Assembly (NCBI GenBank): GCA_023443285.1
Contig: JAEZVB010000111.1
Span: 1 to 64,000, forward strand
Reading direction: 5' to 3'
Origin: Bacillota bacterium
Lineage (GTDB): Bacteria > Bacillota > Negativicutes > Sporomusales > Sporomusaceae
DNA: 64,000 nucleotides
Made by a program: the position numbers and the translations under genes. Positions within the stretch are counted from its first letter, which is position 1. Every line of letters starts with the position of its first letter. The notes under the pieces were generated by a model, which saw nothing but the letters and a program-made list of their open reading frames with translations, searched no databases and had not been told where the DNA came from. Below, one piece after another: positions 36,308-45,900 of this stretch.

Positions 36308-38121
36308 GCCAGCAAGTTATTCATATACTAGATGAAAATACAGCTAATAAAATAGCAGCAGGTGAGGTGGTTGAGCGTCCAGCTGCGGTCATAAAAGAAC
36401 TTGTTGAAAACTCAATTGATGCTTGCAGTAAGAATATTGAGATCGAAATTGCGGAAGGCGGAATAAACTTTATTCGTGTTACCGATGATGGAAAAGGTAT
36501 GAGTCGGGAAGATGCAGAGCTTGCTGTAAAACGTCATGCTACCAGTAAGATTCGTACTGCTGATGATCTAGGCGCCATCCAATCATTGGGTTTTCGTGGT
36601 GAGGCTTTGCCAAGTATTGCTGCTGTATCCAAATTTACATTAACAACTCGCCTGCAGGAAGAACCGCTTGCAGCATATGTTGAGATTAATGGGGGTATAA
36701 TTTCCGATATTCGTGAAGCGGGGGCGGGATGCGGTACTACCGTTGCAGTAAATGATCTGTTTTTTAATACGCCGGCTCGCCGCAAGTTTTTAAAAACACC
36801 GTCTGCCGAAAGCGGTCATATCAGCGATATTGTGACAAAGCTGTCGTTATCTCATCCGCAAATTGCGTTTAAACTAATCAGTAATCAACGATTGACCTTC
36901 TCTACCGGTGGTACTGGACGGCTGCTTGAAACGATTGCCGATATTTATGGGCATAAGGTTATCCCAGAGCTACTACCTGTTGAGTACAGCAATGAGGGCA
37001 TTACTGTATCAGGCTATGTTGCCAAGCCTGTTTTGCTAAAAAGCAGCCGGCAGTGGCAGACCTTTATGGTTAATCAGCGGGTTGTAAATAGTAGAATGTT
37101 GGCAAAAGCAGTAGATAATGCTTATTTTTCATTATTGCCTAAAAACGGGCATCCCCTGGCAGTACTCGATATCAATATTGATGTTTCTTCTGTTGATGTC
37201 AACGTTCATCCACAGAAAAAAGAAATTAAGTTTAGCGATGACCAAAAGATTTATCGAGCAGTGTATAAAGCGGTTTCTGCCACTCTGTCAGCACCTATGT
37301 TACGCAATGAAGTAGCGGCGACTATTCAGCCTCAACCAGCTTCAATAAGTCCGCGGATTCCAATTAGTACTGGCAGTGATAAATACAATAACACGCATGA
37401 GTATATCTCAGCCAGAACTTCCGGTGAATCGGATGTGTGGTCGCCAACATTATGGCGCGAAGAAACTGTTTCTTTTTCTAATGTCAGAGAGACCCTAACG
37501 CAAGCGGAGCAGTTGAGTGAATGTACGGAAACTAGATCCACTGATTCATCAGCCAATCAGCTCTATCCTTTAGGTCAGATTGAGGCTTGCTACATCGTAG
37601 CTCAAGGTCAGGATGGCCTTTATATTATTGATCAACATGCTGCCCATGAGCGAATACTTTATGATCGTATGAGCCGTTCGACAGGGCGTGTGCCGGCACA
37701 GCAGTTATTAGTCGCTCAATATCTAGAATTTACTAATGATGATTGCGACCTTATTACTGCAACCCAAGATACCTTATATCAACTTGGGTTTACGCTTGAA
37801 CAAGTTGGGCCGGATACCATGCGGCTAATCGAAATACCAGTTGACATTCCATTGGATGATGCAGAATCGGTATTACGGCAAGTTTTGCAATTAGTGACAG
37901 ATATGCATCAGCCAACTGCTCAAGAATTGCGTCACGCTTATTTGCAAATGGCTGCATGCCGTAGTGCTATTAAGGCGGGAGAAATACTTAATATGCGGCA
38001 AATACAGGCTTTGCTAAGTGAACTATATACAACTGACTTGCCATACACTTGCCCACATGGACGTCCTACTATCGTAAGATTTGGTCCGGATGAGCTGGCA
38101 AAAATGTTTAAACGCACATAG
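36304..38121 (+). CDS. mutL: DNA mismatch repair protein MutL
   Basis: 605 residues. GHKL ATPase motifs are KIAAGEVVERP, VTDDGKGM, ATSKI and LGFRGEALPSI. The C-terminal part contains DQHAAHERILYD and the ACRSAIKAG segment, matching the metal-binding endonuclease motifs (DQHAxxERxxYE and ACxxxxR-type) of MutL proteins in bacteria lacking MutH. A low-complexity linker separates the halves (about 335-415). Confidence 0.95.
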   Translation: MSQQVIHILDENTANKIAAGEVVERPAAVIKELVENSIDACSKNIEIEIAEGGINFIRVTDDGKGMSREDAELAVKRHATSKIRTADDLGAIQSLGFRGEALPSIAAVSKFTLTTRLQEEPLAAYVEINGGIISDIREAGAGCGTTVAVNDLFFNTPARRKFLKTPSAESGHISDIVTKLSLSHPQIAFKLISNQRLTFSTGGTGRLLETIADIYGHKVIPELLPVEYSNEGITVSGYVAKPVLLKSSRQWQTFMVNQRVVNSRMLAKAVDNAYFSLLPKNGHPLAVLDINIDVSSVDVNVHPQKKEIKFSDDQKIYRAVYKAVSATLSAPMLRNEVAATIQPQPASISPRIPISTGSDKYNNTHEYISARTSGESDVWSPTLWREETVSFSNVRETLTQAEQLSECTETRSTDSSANQLYPLGQIEACYIVAQGQDGLYIIDQHAAHERILYDRMSRSTGRVPAQQLLVAQYLEFTNDDCDLITATQDTLYQLGFTLEQVGPDTMRLIEIPVDIPLDDAESVLRQVLQLVTDMHQPTAQELRHAYLQMAACRSAIKAGEILNMRQIQALLSELYTTDLPYTCPHGRPTIVRFGPDELAKMFKRT

Positions 38122-38133
38122 GTGATGATTAAT

Positions 38134-38946
38134 ATGGGATTAATTGTAACAACTGCTCAGCAAACGATACCAAGTATCATTCTACAAGCAGAAAAAATAG
38201 CGGAACAATTATCTGTACCGTTTATTCCGCGCAATCATACCTCGTTAGCCGCTCTTAAGAAAACGTACAAGGTAAGTCAGCTCATAGTGGTTACTACTAC
38301 TGGGCCAATTGTACATACTTCTGCAGGAGAGTACTTTTTTCACTTAAGTATGGCCGAATTGCGCATAAAAAACATGCTAAATGGTAATCATGACCATATG
38401 GTGACGGCAATGAATCTTATGCCAGGCATGTCAGTTTTGGATTGTACCTTAGGTTTAGCGACAGATGCCATTGTCGCCAGCTTTGTGGTTGGTGAAAAAG
38501 GCGTTATTGTTGGACTTGAGAGTTCACCGGTAATTGCATTGATAACCGGTTATGGACTTCAACACGTAACGGTTGATTCTGAAGCTAATATTACAAGTGC
38601 GTTGCGGCGAGTAAAGGTGGAAAATGCCGATTATAGTGAACTGTTGCAAACTTTAGCGGATAACAGTTTTGACATCGTATACTTTGATCCTATGTTTCGT
38701 GCACCAATAATGAAAAGTTCTAATGTAAATCCAATTAGAACCTTGGCAAACATGCAACCACTTACGGCTGATGCGATTAGGCAGGCTTGCCGCGTGGCCA
38801 AAGAGAGAGTTATAGTTAAAGAAGCTGCCGGTAGTAGTGAATTTGCCCGACTGGGAATGAATACGATAGTTGGTGGAAAATATAGTAGTATTAACTATGG
38901 TATAATTGATTGTCGGCCAAACATAGCTTGCGGAGGCCAATCATGA
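38134..38946 (+). CDS. Class I SAM-dependent methyltransferase (RsmJ-like)
   Basis: 270 residues from ATG 38134, placed nine bases after AGGTG; alternative starts at 38122 and 38125 are close. The SAM-binding motif I reads VLDCTLGLATDA and the catalytic motif is YFDPMF, the pattern of N-methyltransferases related to RsmJ (16S rRNA G1516). The N-terminal 90 residues form a separate domain. It overlaps miaA by four bases and may modify RNA, consistent with its neighbours, but the target is not established. Confidence 0.8.
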   Translation: MGLIVTTAQQTIPSIILQAEKIAEQLSVPFIPRNHTSLAALKKTYKVSQLIVVTTTGPIVHTSAGEYFFHLSMAELRIKNMLNGNHDHMVTAMNLMPGMSVLDCTLGLATDAIVASFVVGEKGVIVGLESSPVIALITGYGLQHVTVDSEANITSALRRVKVENADYSELLQTLADNSFDIVYFDPMFRAPIMKSSNVNPIRTLANMQPLTADAIRQACRVAKERVIVKEAAGSSEFARLGMNTIVGGKYSSINYGIIDCRPNIACGGQS

Positions 38947-39878
38947 ACCGTCTCATTGTAATTATTGGTCCTACTGCCGTAGGAAAGACGAAACTAAGTA
39001 TTGATTTAGCAAAAATACTAAACACGCAAATCATCTCCGGTGACTCCATGCTGGTATACCGAGGCATGGATATTGGAACCGCCAAACCAGACATGCTGGA
39101 ACGTAACGGTATTGTTCACCATCTTATCGATATACTAGAGCCGCACCAAGAGTTTAATGTAGTCGACTTTCAGCAGCATGCCCATAAAATTATTACACAA
39201 ATAAATGATGCAGGGCGCATTCCTATTTTGGCAGGTGGTACTGGGCTTTATGTTCGAGCACTGCTTGAAGGCTACCAGTTCAATCAGGCTCCAAGTGATG
39301 AAAAGATGCGCGAGAAACTAACAGAAATGGCGAAACAACATGGTAACCAGTATTTACATGATCTATTAAATCAAGTTCAACCAGAAACAGCTGCCAGACT
39401 GCATCCCAATGATCAGCGCCGGATAATTAGGGCACTGGAAGTGCACTATCTGAGCGGTGAGGCTGTTTCTCAAGATAAAGCCGTAGCGAATGACTTACTG
39501 TACGATGCCATAGTGATTGGACTTACTATGGAGCGGACAGCCTTGTATGAAAGGATTAACCGTCGGGTCGATTCTATGCTGGAACAGGGATTAGTTGATG
39601 AAGTATCCAGGCTCTTGCAGCAGGGGATATCCCCTAATTGCCAAGCTATGAAAGGAATTGGCTATAAAGAAATTGCCCAATACCTGCTTGCAGGCAAAGA
39701 GTTAGTAACAACTATTGACCAGCTAAAACAGGCTACCCGTAATTTCGCTAAGCGGCAATTAACGTTCTATCGGCGTATGCCCTATATAACCTGGTATAAT
39801 GTAGATGAATTTGAAAATTACAATATTTTACTGGAAACAGTTTACAAGCAGGTTGCGGGAAAGTTTGGTGTAAGGTAA
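38943..39878 (+). CDS. miaA: tRNA dimethylallyltransferase
   Basis: 311 residues from ATG 38943, preceded by GGAGG at 38932-38936. P-loop GPTAVGKTKLS, SGDSMLVYRGMDIGTAKP and GGTGLYVRALL are all MiaA motifs. It transfers a dimethylallyl group to A37 of tRNA, the substrate for MiaB. Confidence 0.95.
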   Translation: MNRLIVIIGPTAVGKTKLSIDLAKILNTQIISGDSMLVYRGMDIGTAKPDMLERNGIVHHLIDILEPHQEFNVVDFQQHAHKIITQINDAGRIPILAGGTGLYVRALLEGYQFNQAPSDEKMREKLTEMAKQHGNQYLHDLLNQVQPETAARLHPNDQRRIIRALEVHYLSGEAVSQDKAVANDLLYDAIVIGLTMERTALYERINRRVDSMLEQGLVDEVSRLLQQGISPNCQAMKGIGYKEIAQYLLAGKELVTTIDQLKQATRNFAKRQLTFYRRMPYITWYNVDEFENYNILLETVYKQVAGKFGVR

Positions 39879-39916
39879 AATAGAAAAAGATAGAACATAA
39901 GACGGAGGGGTTTCAA

Positions 39917-40177
39917 TTGACTAACAAAGTCATTAATTTGCAAGACAGTTTTTTAAATCAAGTACGAAAAGAGAATGTGCCAGTAATTATATATTTAGTT
40001 AATGGGTTCCAATTACGTGGGTCTGTAAGAGGCTTTGATAATTTTACCGTAATAATTGAAAACGATGGCAAACAACAATTAGTCTATAAACATGCTATTT
40101 CAACCGTAACTCCATTTCGTCCTTTAACTGCTAATCTACATGAAAAGAAGGATGATACTGCCAAAACCGATAAATAA
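39917..40177 (+). CDS. hfq: RNA chaperone Hfq
   Basis: 86 residues, start TTG 39917 with GGAGGGG. Sm1 motif ([21 protein letters not shown]) and Sm2 motif ([10 protein letters not shown]) of the hexameric Hfq ring are intact. The miaA-hfq pair is conserved. A charged tail of about 13 residues follows the Sm core. Confidence 0.96.
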   Translation: MTNKVINLQDSFLNQVRKENVPVIIYLVNGFQLRGSVRGFDNFTVIIENDGKQQLVYKHAISTVTPFRPLTANLHEKKDDTAKTDK

Positions 40178-40189
40178 GAATTGTCTTGC

Positions 40190-40225
40190 AGTACTCTGGG
40201 CGGTCAACCTAGAGTACTTTTTTTA
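40190..40225 (+). terminator. Terminator after hfq
   Basis: AGTACTCTGG and CTAGAGTACT form a near-perfect stem with TTTTTTT. Confidence 0.88.
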
Positions 40226-40245
40226 TTTGTTAGCAGCAAATAATC

Positions 40246-40272
40246 ACCATTAGCTAATGATAGCGTATACTA
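40246..40272 (+). promoter_or_regulatory. Candidate sigma-K-like promoter of spoVK
   Basis: AC (40246-40247), a 16-bp spacer, and CGTATACTA (40264-40272) match the mother-cell sigma-K pattern AC-N16-CATANNNTA with one mismatch (G for A at position 2). In B. subtilis spoVK is mother-cell expressed. This is a weak call made on position and resemblance only. Confidence 0.35.
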
Positions 40273-40302
40273 TATATCACGAAGCCTGCTATGGGAGTGA
40301 TA

Positions 40303-40905
40303 ATGATGACTTGCCAGTGGCCGGAAGACATTATAACTGCTGTCGAATCTGGGCAAATATCTCCTCTCGAAGCTTTTAGAAAACTACGTGAAGTAGATAA
40401 TGTTTATGATAATGATATTCAGTTTAGTGTAGAACAACGTATTGATAATATTTTACGCGAACTGGACAGCCTGATTGGGCTTAAAGAAGTAAAAAAGTTA
40501 GTGCGCGAAATCTATGCGTTCATTGAAATTCAAAAACGTCGGGAGCGAGAACAGCTAAATACTGAACCTATGGTATTGCACATGATCTTTAAAGGCAACC
40601 CTGGCACCGGAAAAACAACGGTAGCCAGAATTATGGGCAAAGTATTCCGGGAAATGGGAGTATTGTCGAGAGGCCATCTTATCGAGGTAGAACGGGCGGA
40701 TTTAGTAGGTGAGTATATAGGCCACACAGCCCAGAAGATGCGGGAACAATTGAAGAAGGCCTATGGGGGAATCTTATTTGTTGATGAAGCCTATTCCTTG
40801 GCCAGAGGCGGTGAAAAGGATTTTGGTAAAGAAGCAATAGATTGTATGGTAAAACTCAGGAAGCAAATCAGCATAATAAATAGAATGTGCAATTGGCTTG
40901 CTTAA
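40303..40905 (+). CDS. spoVK: Stage V sporulation protein K (AAA+), N-terminal part, interrupted
   Basis: The first 183 residues match the N-terminus of SpoVK, an AAA+ ATPase needed late in sporulation. Walker [10 protein letters not shown] lies near 97-105 and Walker [11 protein letters not shown] near 157-166. The homology stops at [12 protein letters not shown]; the next 16 codons (LRKQIS..., stop at 40903-40905) come from an inserted element. The missing half resumes, in frame, at 50445. GGGAGTGA (40293-40300) favours a start at ATG 40303 or 40306. In the uninterrupted state the protein would be about 319 residues, close to the 322 of B. subtilis. Confidence 0.93.
   Translation: MMTCQWPEDIITAVESGQISPLEAFRKLREVDNVYDNDIQFSVEQRIDNILRELDSLIGLKEVKKLVREIYAFIEIQKRREREQLNTEPMVLHMIFKGNPGTGKTTVARIMGKVFREMGVLSRGHLIEVERADLVGEYIGHTAQKMREQLKKAYGGILFVDEAYSLARGGEKDFGKEAIDCMVKLRKQISIINRMCNWLA
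40849..40880. repeat. Left end of the element (attL arm, inverted repeat)
   Basis: After the GT core come 30 bases (40851-40880) containing GCAAATCAGCATA, whose reverse complement recurs at 50414-50444 with two substitutions and one 1-base gap. A further shared motif, GGCTTGCT, is at 40895-40902 and inverted at 50402-50409. Confidence 0.9.
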
Positions 40906-40940
40906 GGTTAGCTGTGGACTGATATGCGTCAATTTACTTC

Positions 40941-40970
40941 TTGCCTGCTCGCTATCATTTGATGTAGAAT
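40941..40970 (+). promoter_or_regulatory. Candidate sigma-A promoter of the activator gene
   Basis: TTGCCT (40941-40946), 18-bp spacer, TAGAAT (40965-40970), about 45 bp before the ATG at 41015. Confidence 0.5.
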
Positions 40971-41014
40971 CAGGATAGGGATTACCATGATACAATAATG
41001 GAGTGAGTTCAGAT

Positions 41015-42448
41015 ATGGATGCTGTTTCGCCGGCGCATTCACCCAATATCAATCTTAATTTTGAAGAAATATCTGCTGTATTTGAACAGTCCTATGATGG
41101 CATCCTTGTCATTGATAGTGATACCAATGTAGTGTTGGTAAATGACTCTTACTTTCGGATAACGGGACTTGACCGGAAGGACATTGAAGGTAAAAATCTT
41201 CGCGAGTTCGTAAAGAATAGTCCCTATAAAAAAGCAGCCTGTATTGAAGCATTAGTTACCAAAAAATCGGTAACCAGGACATTTAACAACTTGGTTCCCG
41301 GCAAGATAGTCATGATTACTGCCAACCCGATTTTGGATGAAGACGGATGTGTTCGCCTGGTAATAGGCAATTGCCGGGATATGTCGGAAATGGTGCAGCT
41401 AAGGGAACAACTGGAAAGAGCACAGGAAATCGAGGAACTGTATTATAAGAGCCTGCATGATCCCAAATCTACAGCGCCTATTACGGTTAGCAGCAAAGTA
41501 AATGAGATTTTTCATGCGGCTTTAAAAGTAAGTGCAGTTGATATTAATGTTTTGATAACCGGGGAATCTGGTGTTGGCAAGGAAGTATTGGCGAGGTATA
41601 TTCATGAAAATAGTTCGCGTAAGGAAGCAGCGTTTGTTGCCATCAACTGTGGTGCTATTCCTGACAACTTGTTGGAATCCGAATTCTTTGGTTATGAGGG
41701 AGGTACTTTTACCGGAGCCTTAAAACATGGCAAAAAAGGTTTGTTTGAAACGGCTGATGGCGGAACTATCTTCTTAGACGAGATCGGGGATTTGCCTTTA
41801 AGCTTGCAGGTAAAACTTTTACGGGCATTGGATGCGGGTGAAATTACCCGGGTTGGTGCTAATTCACCAACACCGGTTAATGTCCGAATTATTGCTGCCA
41901 CTAATAAAGACTTAGGAAATATGGTACGTGAAAACAAATTTAGGGAAGATTTGTTTTATCGCTTAAATGTTATTCACTTTCATATTCCACCATTAAGGGA
42001 GCGCCCGGAAGATATTAGGCCGCTGTGCATGTACTTTCTTAACGAATGCAACCAGCGCTATGGGCAAAATAAAAAACTTAGTTTTGAAGTACAAAAGAAA
42101 TTGGAAAACTATAATTGGCCGGGGAACATACGCCAGTTGAAGCATGTGATTGAACGGATGGTTGTGCTAAGTGATGGCGAACACCTGGAAGTATCCGGTT
42201 TTGCAGCTAATGATGAACTGAGGAATGATAACATCAGGGCTGCCGAGGATGCTGACCTGATTAAGGTAAATAAATACAGTCCAATTCCACAGGTAATAGC
42301 TGAGATTGAAAAGCAGATTTTAGCACATGCCATGAAGCGGTATACAAGCAGCCGGCAAATTGCCAAAGTTACAGGAATTGATCAAACCACTGTATTGCGG
42401 AAAATCAAAAAATATGGTCTTGACCAAGCGCGACCGGAATACTATTAA
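41015..42448 (+). CDS. Sigma-54 dependent transcriptional activator (PAS-AAA-Fis)
   Basis: About 477 residues. An N-terminal PAS sensor (FEQSYDGILVIDSDTNVVLVN, about 20-120) precedes a short coiled linker. The AAA+ domain has Walker A GESGVGKE, the sigma-54 contact loop GTFTGA (the usual GAFTGA with Thr in place of the first Ala) and Walker B GGTIFLDEIGD. A Fis-type helix-turn-helix ends the protein (SSRQIAKVTGIDQTTVLRKIKKYG). This architecture is that of RocR/BkdR-type activators. It should bind the two dyads at 42579-42664 and drive the -24/-12 promoter at 42812. The start is ATG 41015 after GGAGTGAG; GTG 41003 overlaps that site. Confidence 0.9.
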   Translation: MDAVSPAHSPNINLNFEEISAVFEQSYDGILVIDSDTNVVLVNDSYFRITGLDRKDIEGKNLREFVKNSPYKKAACIEALVTKKSVTRTFNNLVPGKIVMITANPILDEDGCVRLVIGNCRDMSEMVQLREQLERAQEIEELYYKSLHDPKSTAPITVSSKVNEIFHAALKVSAVDINVLITGESGVGKEVLARYIHENSSRKEAAFVAINCGAIPDNLLESEFFGYEGGTFTGALKHGKKGLFETADGGTIFLDEIGDLPLSLQVKLLRALDAGEITRVGANSPTPVNVRIIAATNKDLGNMVRENKFREDLFYRLNVIHFHIPPLRERPEDIRPLCMYFLNECNQRYGQNKKLSFEVQKKLENYNWPGNIRQLKHVIERMVVLSDGEHLEVSGFAANDELRNDNIRAAEDADLIKVNKYSPIPQVIAEIEKQILAHAMKRYTSSRQIAKVTGIDQTTVLRKIKKYGLDQARPEYY

Positions 42449-42474
42449 TATACCTTATAGGGTTTGGCTGAAAG

Positions 42475-42508
42475 AGAAGATTCTTTATAACAGGGAATCT
42501 TCTTTTTT
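42475..42508 (+). terminator. Terminator after the activator gene
   Basis: AGAAGATTC (42475-42483) pairs perfectly with GAATCTTCT (42495-42503), followed by TTTTTTG. It isolates the activator gene from the PFOR operon. Confidence 0.88.
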
Positions 42509-42578
42509 GTATTAAATGGTTATCGTCGAAGGCATAAGGATAAATTGCAATATACTGAGTCAAGAAAAATTATGTTGT

Positions 42579-42664
42579 GAGGCAAAATGCATCAACCAAA
42601 TTTTTGAAAATTCAAAGAAAATCAAAATAGTTAGCCTATCTTACATTGAGGCGAAATGCATCAA
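42579..42664 (+). promoter_or_regulatory. Two direct repeats, probable upstream activator sites
   Basis: GAGGCAAAATGCATCAA (42579-42595) and GAGGCGAAATGCATCAA (42648-42664) differ at one base and start 69 bp apart. Each is part of a dyad of the form TTGAGGC-N5-GCATCAA. They lie about 150-230 bp before the sigma-54 promoter, where an enhancer-binding activator would bind. Confidence 0.75.
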
Positions 42665-42811
42665 ACGAGGCAATATTCTGCTGATTTGAAGAAGGAAATT
42701 ATTGTTGCTAGAGTAATGGCAGTTAAAGTATAGAAAAAAGAAATCAAAAAAGGCTGTAAAATCAAGGGCTTGTGGGTTTGCTATTTTAAAAGTTGATGAC
42801 TAATAGGCAGT

Positions 42812-42827
42812 TGGCATAAGACTTGCA
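42812..42827 (+). promoter_or_regulatory. Sigma-54 (-24/-12) promoter of the PFOR-ptb-buk operon
   Basis: TGGCATAAGACTTGCA has the invariant GG (42813-42814) and GC (42825-42826) with exactly 10 bases between them, and closely fits the consensus TGGCACN5TTGCW. It follows an activator gene and two candidate enhancer sites. Confidence 0.92.
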
Positions 42828-42936
42828 ATATAAATGATTTAGTTAGGAGTACATTCAGGCTAGGCAGTACGCTTTTATGCGCGATGGCAAGGCTTCGAAT
42901 TGTACAGCGGCACAAAGTGAAAGGGGTAATAGCTAC

Positions 42937-45900
42937 ATGAATAAAGTAATGAAAACAATGGATGGCAATGAAGCTGCAGCTTATATATCGTACGCTTTTA
43001 CTGAGGTTGCAACAATTTATCCGATTACTCCATCTTCCCCAATGGCTGAGCATGTTGACGTATGGTCAGCCCAAGGCAAAAAGAATTTATTCGGACAAAC
43101 GGTACGTTTGGTGGAAATGCAGTCAGAGGCTGGAGCTATTGGTGCTATGCATGGCTCTTTGGAAGCAGGAACATTAACTACTTCGTATACCGCTTCCCAG
43201 GGCTTATTGCTCATGATACCAACAATGTATCGCCTATCCGGACAATTGAAACCGGGGGTGCTTCATGTAAGTGCACGTACAGTCGGTACGCATGCTTTTT
43301 CAATATTTGGCGATCATTCGGATGTTATGGCTTGCAGACAGACTGGTTTTGCTATGCTATCAACGGGAAGCGTCCAGGAAGTGATGGATTTAACGGCGGT
43401 TGCCCATTTAGCTGCCATTAAGGGCAGAATTCCGTTTTTACATTTCTTTGATGGGTTTAGAACATCTCATGAAATTCAAAAAGTGGAATGTTTGGAGTAT
43501 GAGGAACTCAACAGTTTGCTAGATGAGCAAGCTTTGGAAGAATTCCGTAAGAACTCTTTGAATCCTGAGCGGCCAGTGATGCGAAGTGCGGTGCAAAATC
43601 CCGATGTATTCTTTCAGGCAAGAGAAGCCGCAAACCCATTTTATAATAATTTACCGGATATTGTCGAAAATTGCATGAATGAAATTAACAAGATAACAGG
43701 CAGGAATTATAAACTGTTCAATTATTACGGTGCAGCAGACGCAGAAGCCGTTATTGTTGCCATGGGCTCTGTAAGTGGAGCCATTCAGGAAACCGTAGAT
43801 GCCTTGAACAAACAAGGGAAAAAAGTAGGCTATCTCCAGGTGCATCTATATAGACCGTTTTCACTAAAACACTTCCTTAAGGAAATGCCAGCAACCGTAA
43901 AGAAAGTTACCGTTTTGGATCGCACCAAGGAATCGGGTGCCCTAGGCGAACCTTTATATCTGGATATTTGCACCGCGTTGATTGACCAGCCGATAAGACC
44001 ACAAATTCTCTCTGGTCGGTACGGATTGTCCTCTAAAGACGTTACGCCGGCCCAGATGATAGCTGTCTATAACAATATGATGAGCGATGCACCGAAAAAA
44101 TACTTTACTGTAGGTATTAATGACGATGTAACCCATTTATCGCTTCCTGTAGGAAAAGAGATTGATCTTGCCGATGCAGGAACAATCAGCTGCAAATTCT
44201 GGGGGCTTGGTTCTGACGGAACCGTGGGTGCAAACAAAAACTCTATAAAAATTATCGGCGATCACACTGATCAGTATGTACAGGCATATTTTGAGTATGA
44301 TACGAAAAAATCAGGCGGGATTACCAAGTCACACTTGCGTTTTGGGAAAAAGCCCATCCGTTCCAGTTATTATGTAAAAATGGCTGATTTTGTTGCTTGT
44401 CACAATCCTTCTTATATCAGTAAATATGATATTGTTTCAGATATAAAAAATAATGGTGTCTTTTTATTAAACTGCAGTTGGACAGGAAAAGAACTGGACG
44501 AAAATCTGCCGGCAAAGGTAAAAAGAGCGTTGGCAGAAAAAAAGGTTCAGTTTTATATCATTGATGCAATTAGCATAGCTAAAGAAATTGGTTTAGGGAA
44601 CCGTTTCAATAGCATTCTCCAGGCTGCTTTCTTTAAACTGGCCAATGTGATTCCGGTGACTCAGGCTGCTAACTATATGAAAGAAGCAATCCTAAAAACC
44701 TACGGCAAAAAAGGCGATAAAATTATCCAATTGAATTATGCGGCAGTAGACCAAGGTATAGCAAGTGTGCAGCAGGTGGAGATTCCGGCATCCTGGTTGA
44801 ACGTAGTAGATGAGGGAACCGAAGAAAATAACGAGCTGCCTGACTTTGTAAAGAATATGATGATACCGATGAATAATCAAAAGGGCGATGACCTTCCTGT
44901 AAGCTCCTTTGTGGGCAGAGAAGACGGCACGTTTCCGCTGGGAACATCAGCTTTTGATAAACGCGGTATTGCTGTTGATGTGCCGGAATGGCTAGCAGAC
45001 AACTGTCTGCAATGCAATCAGTGCGCTTATGTATGTCCGCATGCTGCTATCCGACCCTTTTTGCTTACTGGGGAGGAAACGGCAGGAGCTCCTGAAGGCT
45101 ATGGCACCAGAAAGGCTAAGGGAAGTGGCTTAGAAAGCTATCAGTACCGTATGCAGGTAGATGTAATGGATTGTTATGGTTGCGGAAGCTGTGCACAAGT
45201 TTGTCCGGCTAAGGAAAAAGCATTAATTATGAAACCGCTTGAAACGCAAAAAGAGCAGGCGGCAAACTGGGAATATTCCCTGAAGCTTTCGCACAAGGAT
45301 AATCCGTTAGACAAGTTTACTGTGAAGGGAAGCCAGTTTGAACAGCCGCTGCTTGAATTTTCTGGTGCTTGCGCAGGCTGCGGTGAGACTCCTTACATGA
45401 AACTGCTGACTCAGCTGTTTGGAGACAGGATGTATGTGGCCAATGCAACCGGTTGTACCCAAGCTTGGGGTGCGGCGGCGCCTTGTTTCCCGTATACGGT
45501 GAATAAGGACGGCTGTGGTCCGGCATGGTCAAACTCCTTATTCGAAAACAATGCGGAATTCAGCTTGGGTATGTGTTTGGCCGTGAAGCAACAACGGCAG
45601 CGTCTTGCCATGAAACTCGAGCAGTTAATGCAAATTACCCAGAACGAGGTTCTTAAAGAAGCCATTAAGACCTGGCTAGAACATATTGATGATGAAAAAG
45701 CTACAAAAGTGGTAAGCAAAGCGTTACTTGTGGCGCTGACAGCAGGTAAGCTTACGGGTGAAGAACAAACAATACAAGAATATATTTTGAATAATAAAGA
45801 ACACCTTATAAAGAAATCTATGTGGATGTATGGCGGCGATGGCTGGGCTTATGATATTGGGTATGGCGGACTGGATCATGTACTGGCATCAGGAGAGAAT

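Noticed and set aside
40291..40905. spoVK 5' fragment as a simple pseudogene
   Set aside because: The 3' part lies intact beyond a recombinase element, the frame is restored exactly on excision, and no decay is seen in either part.
42579..42664. Two direct repeats as transposon or CRISPR remnants
   Set aside because: Only two copies, each with dyad symmetry, at enhancer distance from a sigma-54 promoter; activator sites explain them better.
43062..43421. Overlapping 119-codon plus-strand ORF within the PFOR gene
   Set aside because: It is an alternative frame of a highly conserved gene with no separate start signal.
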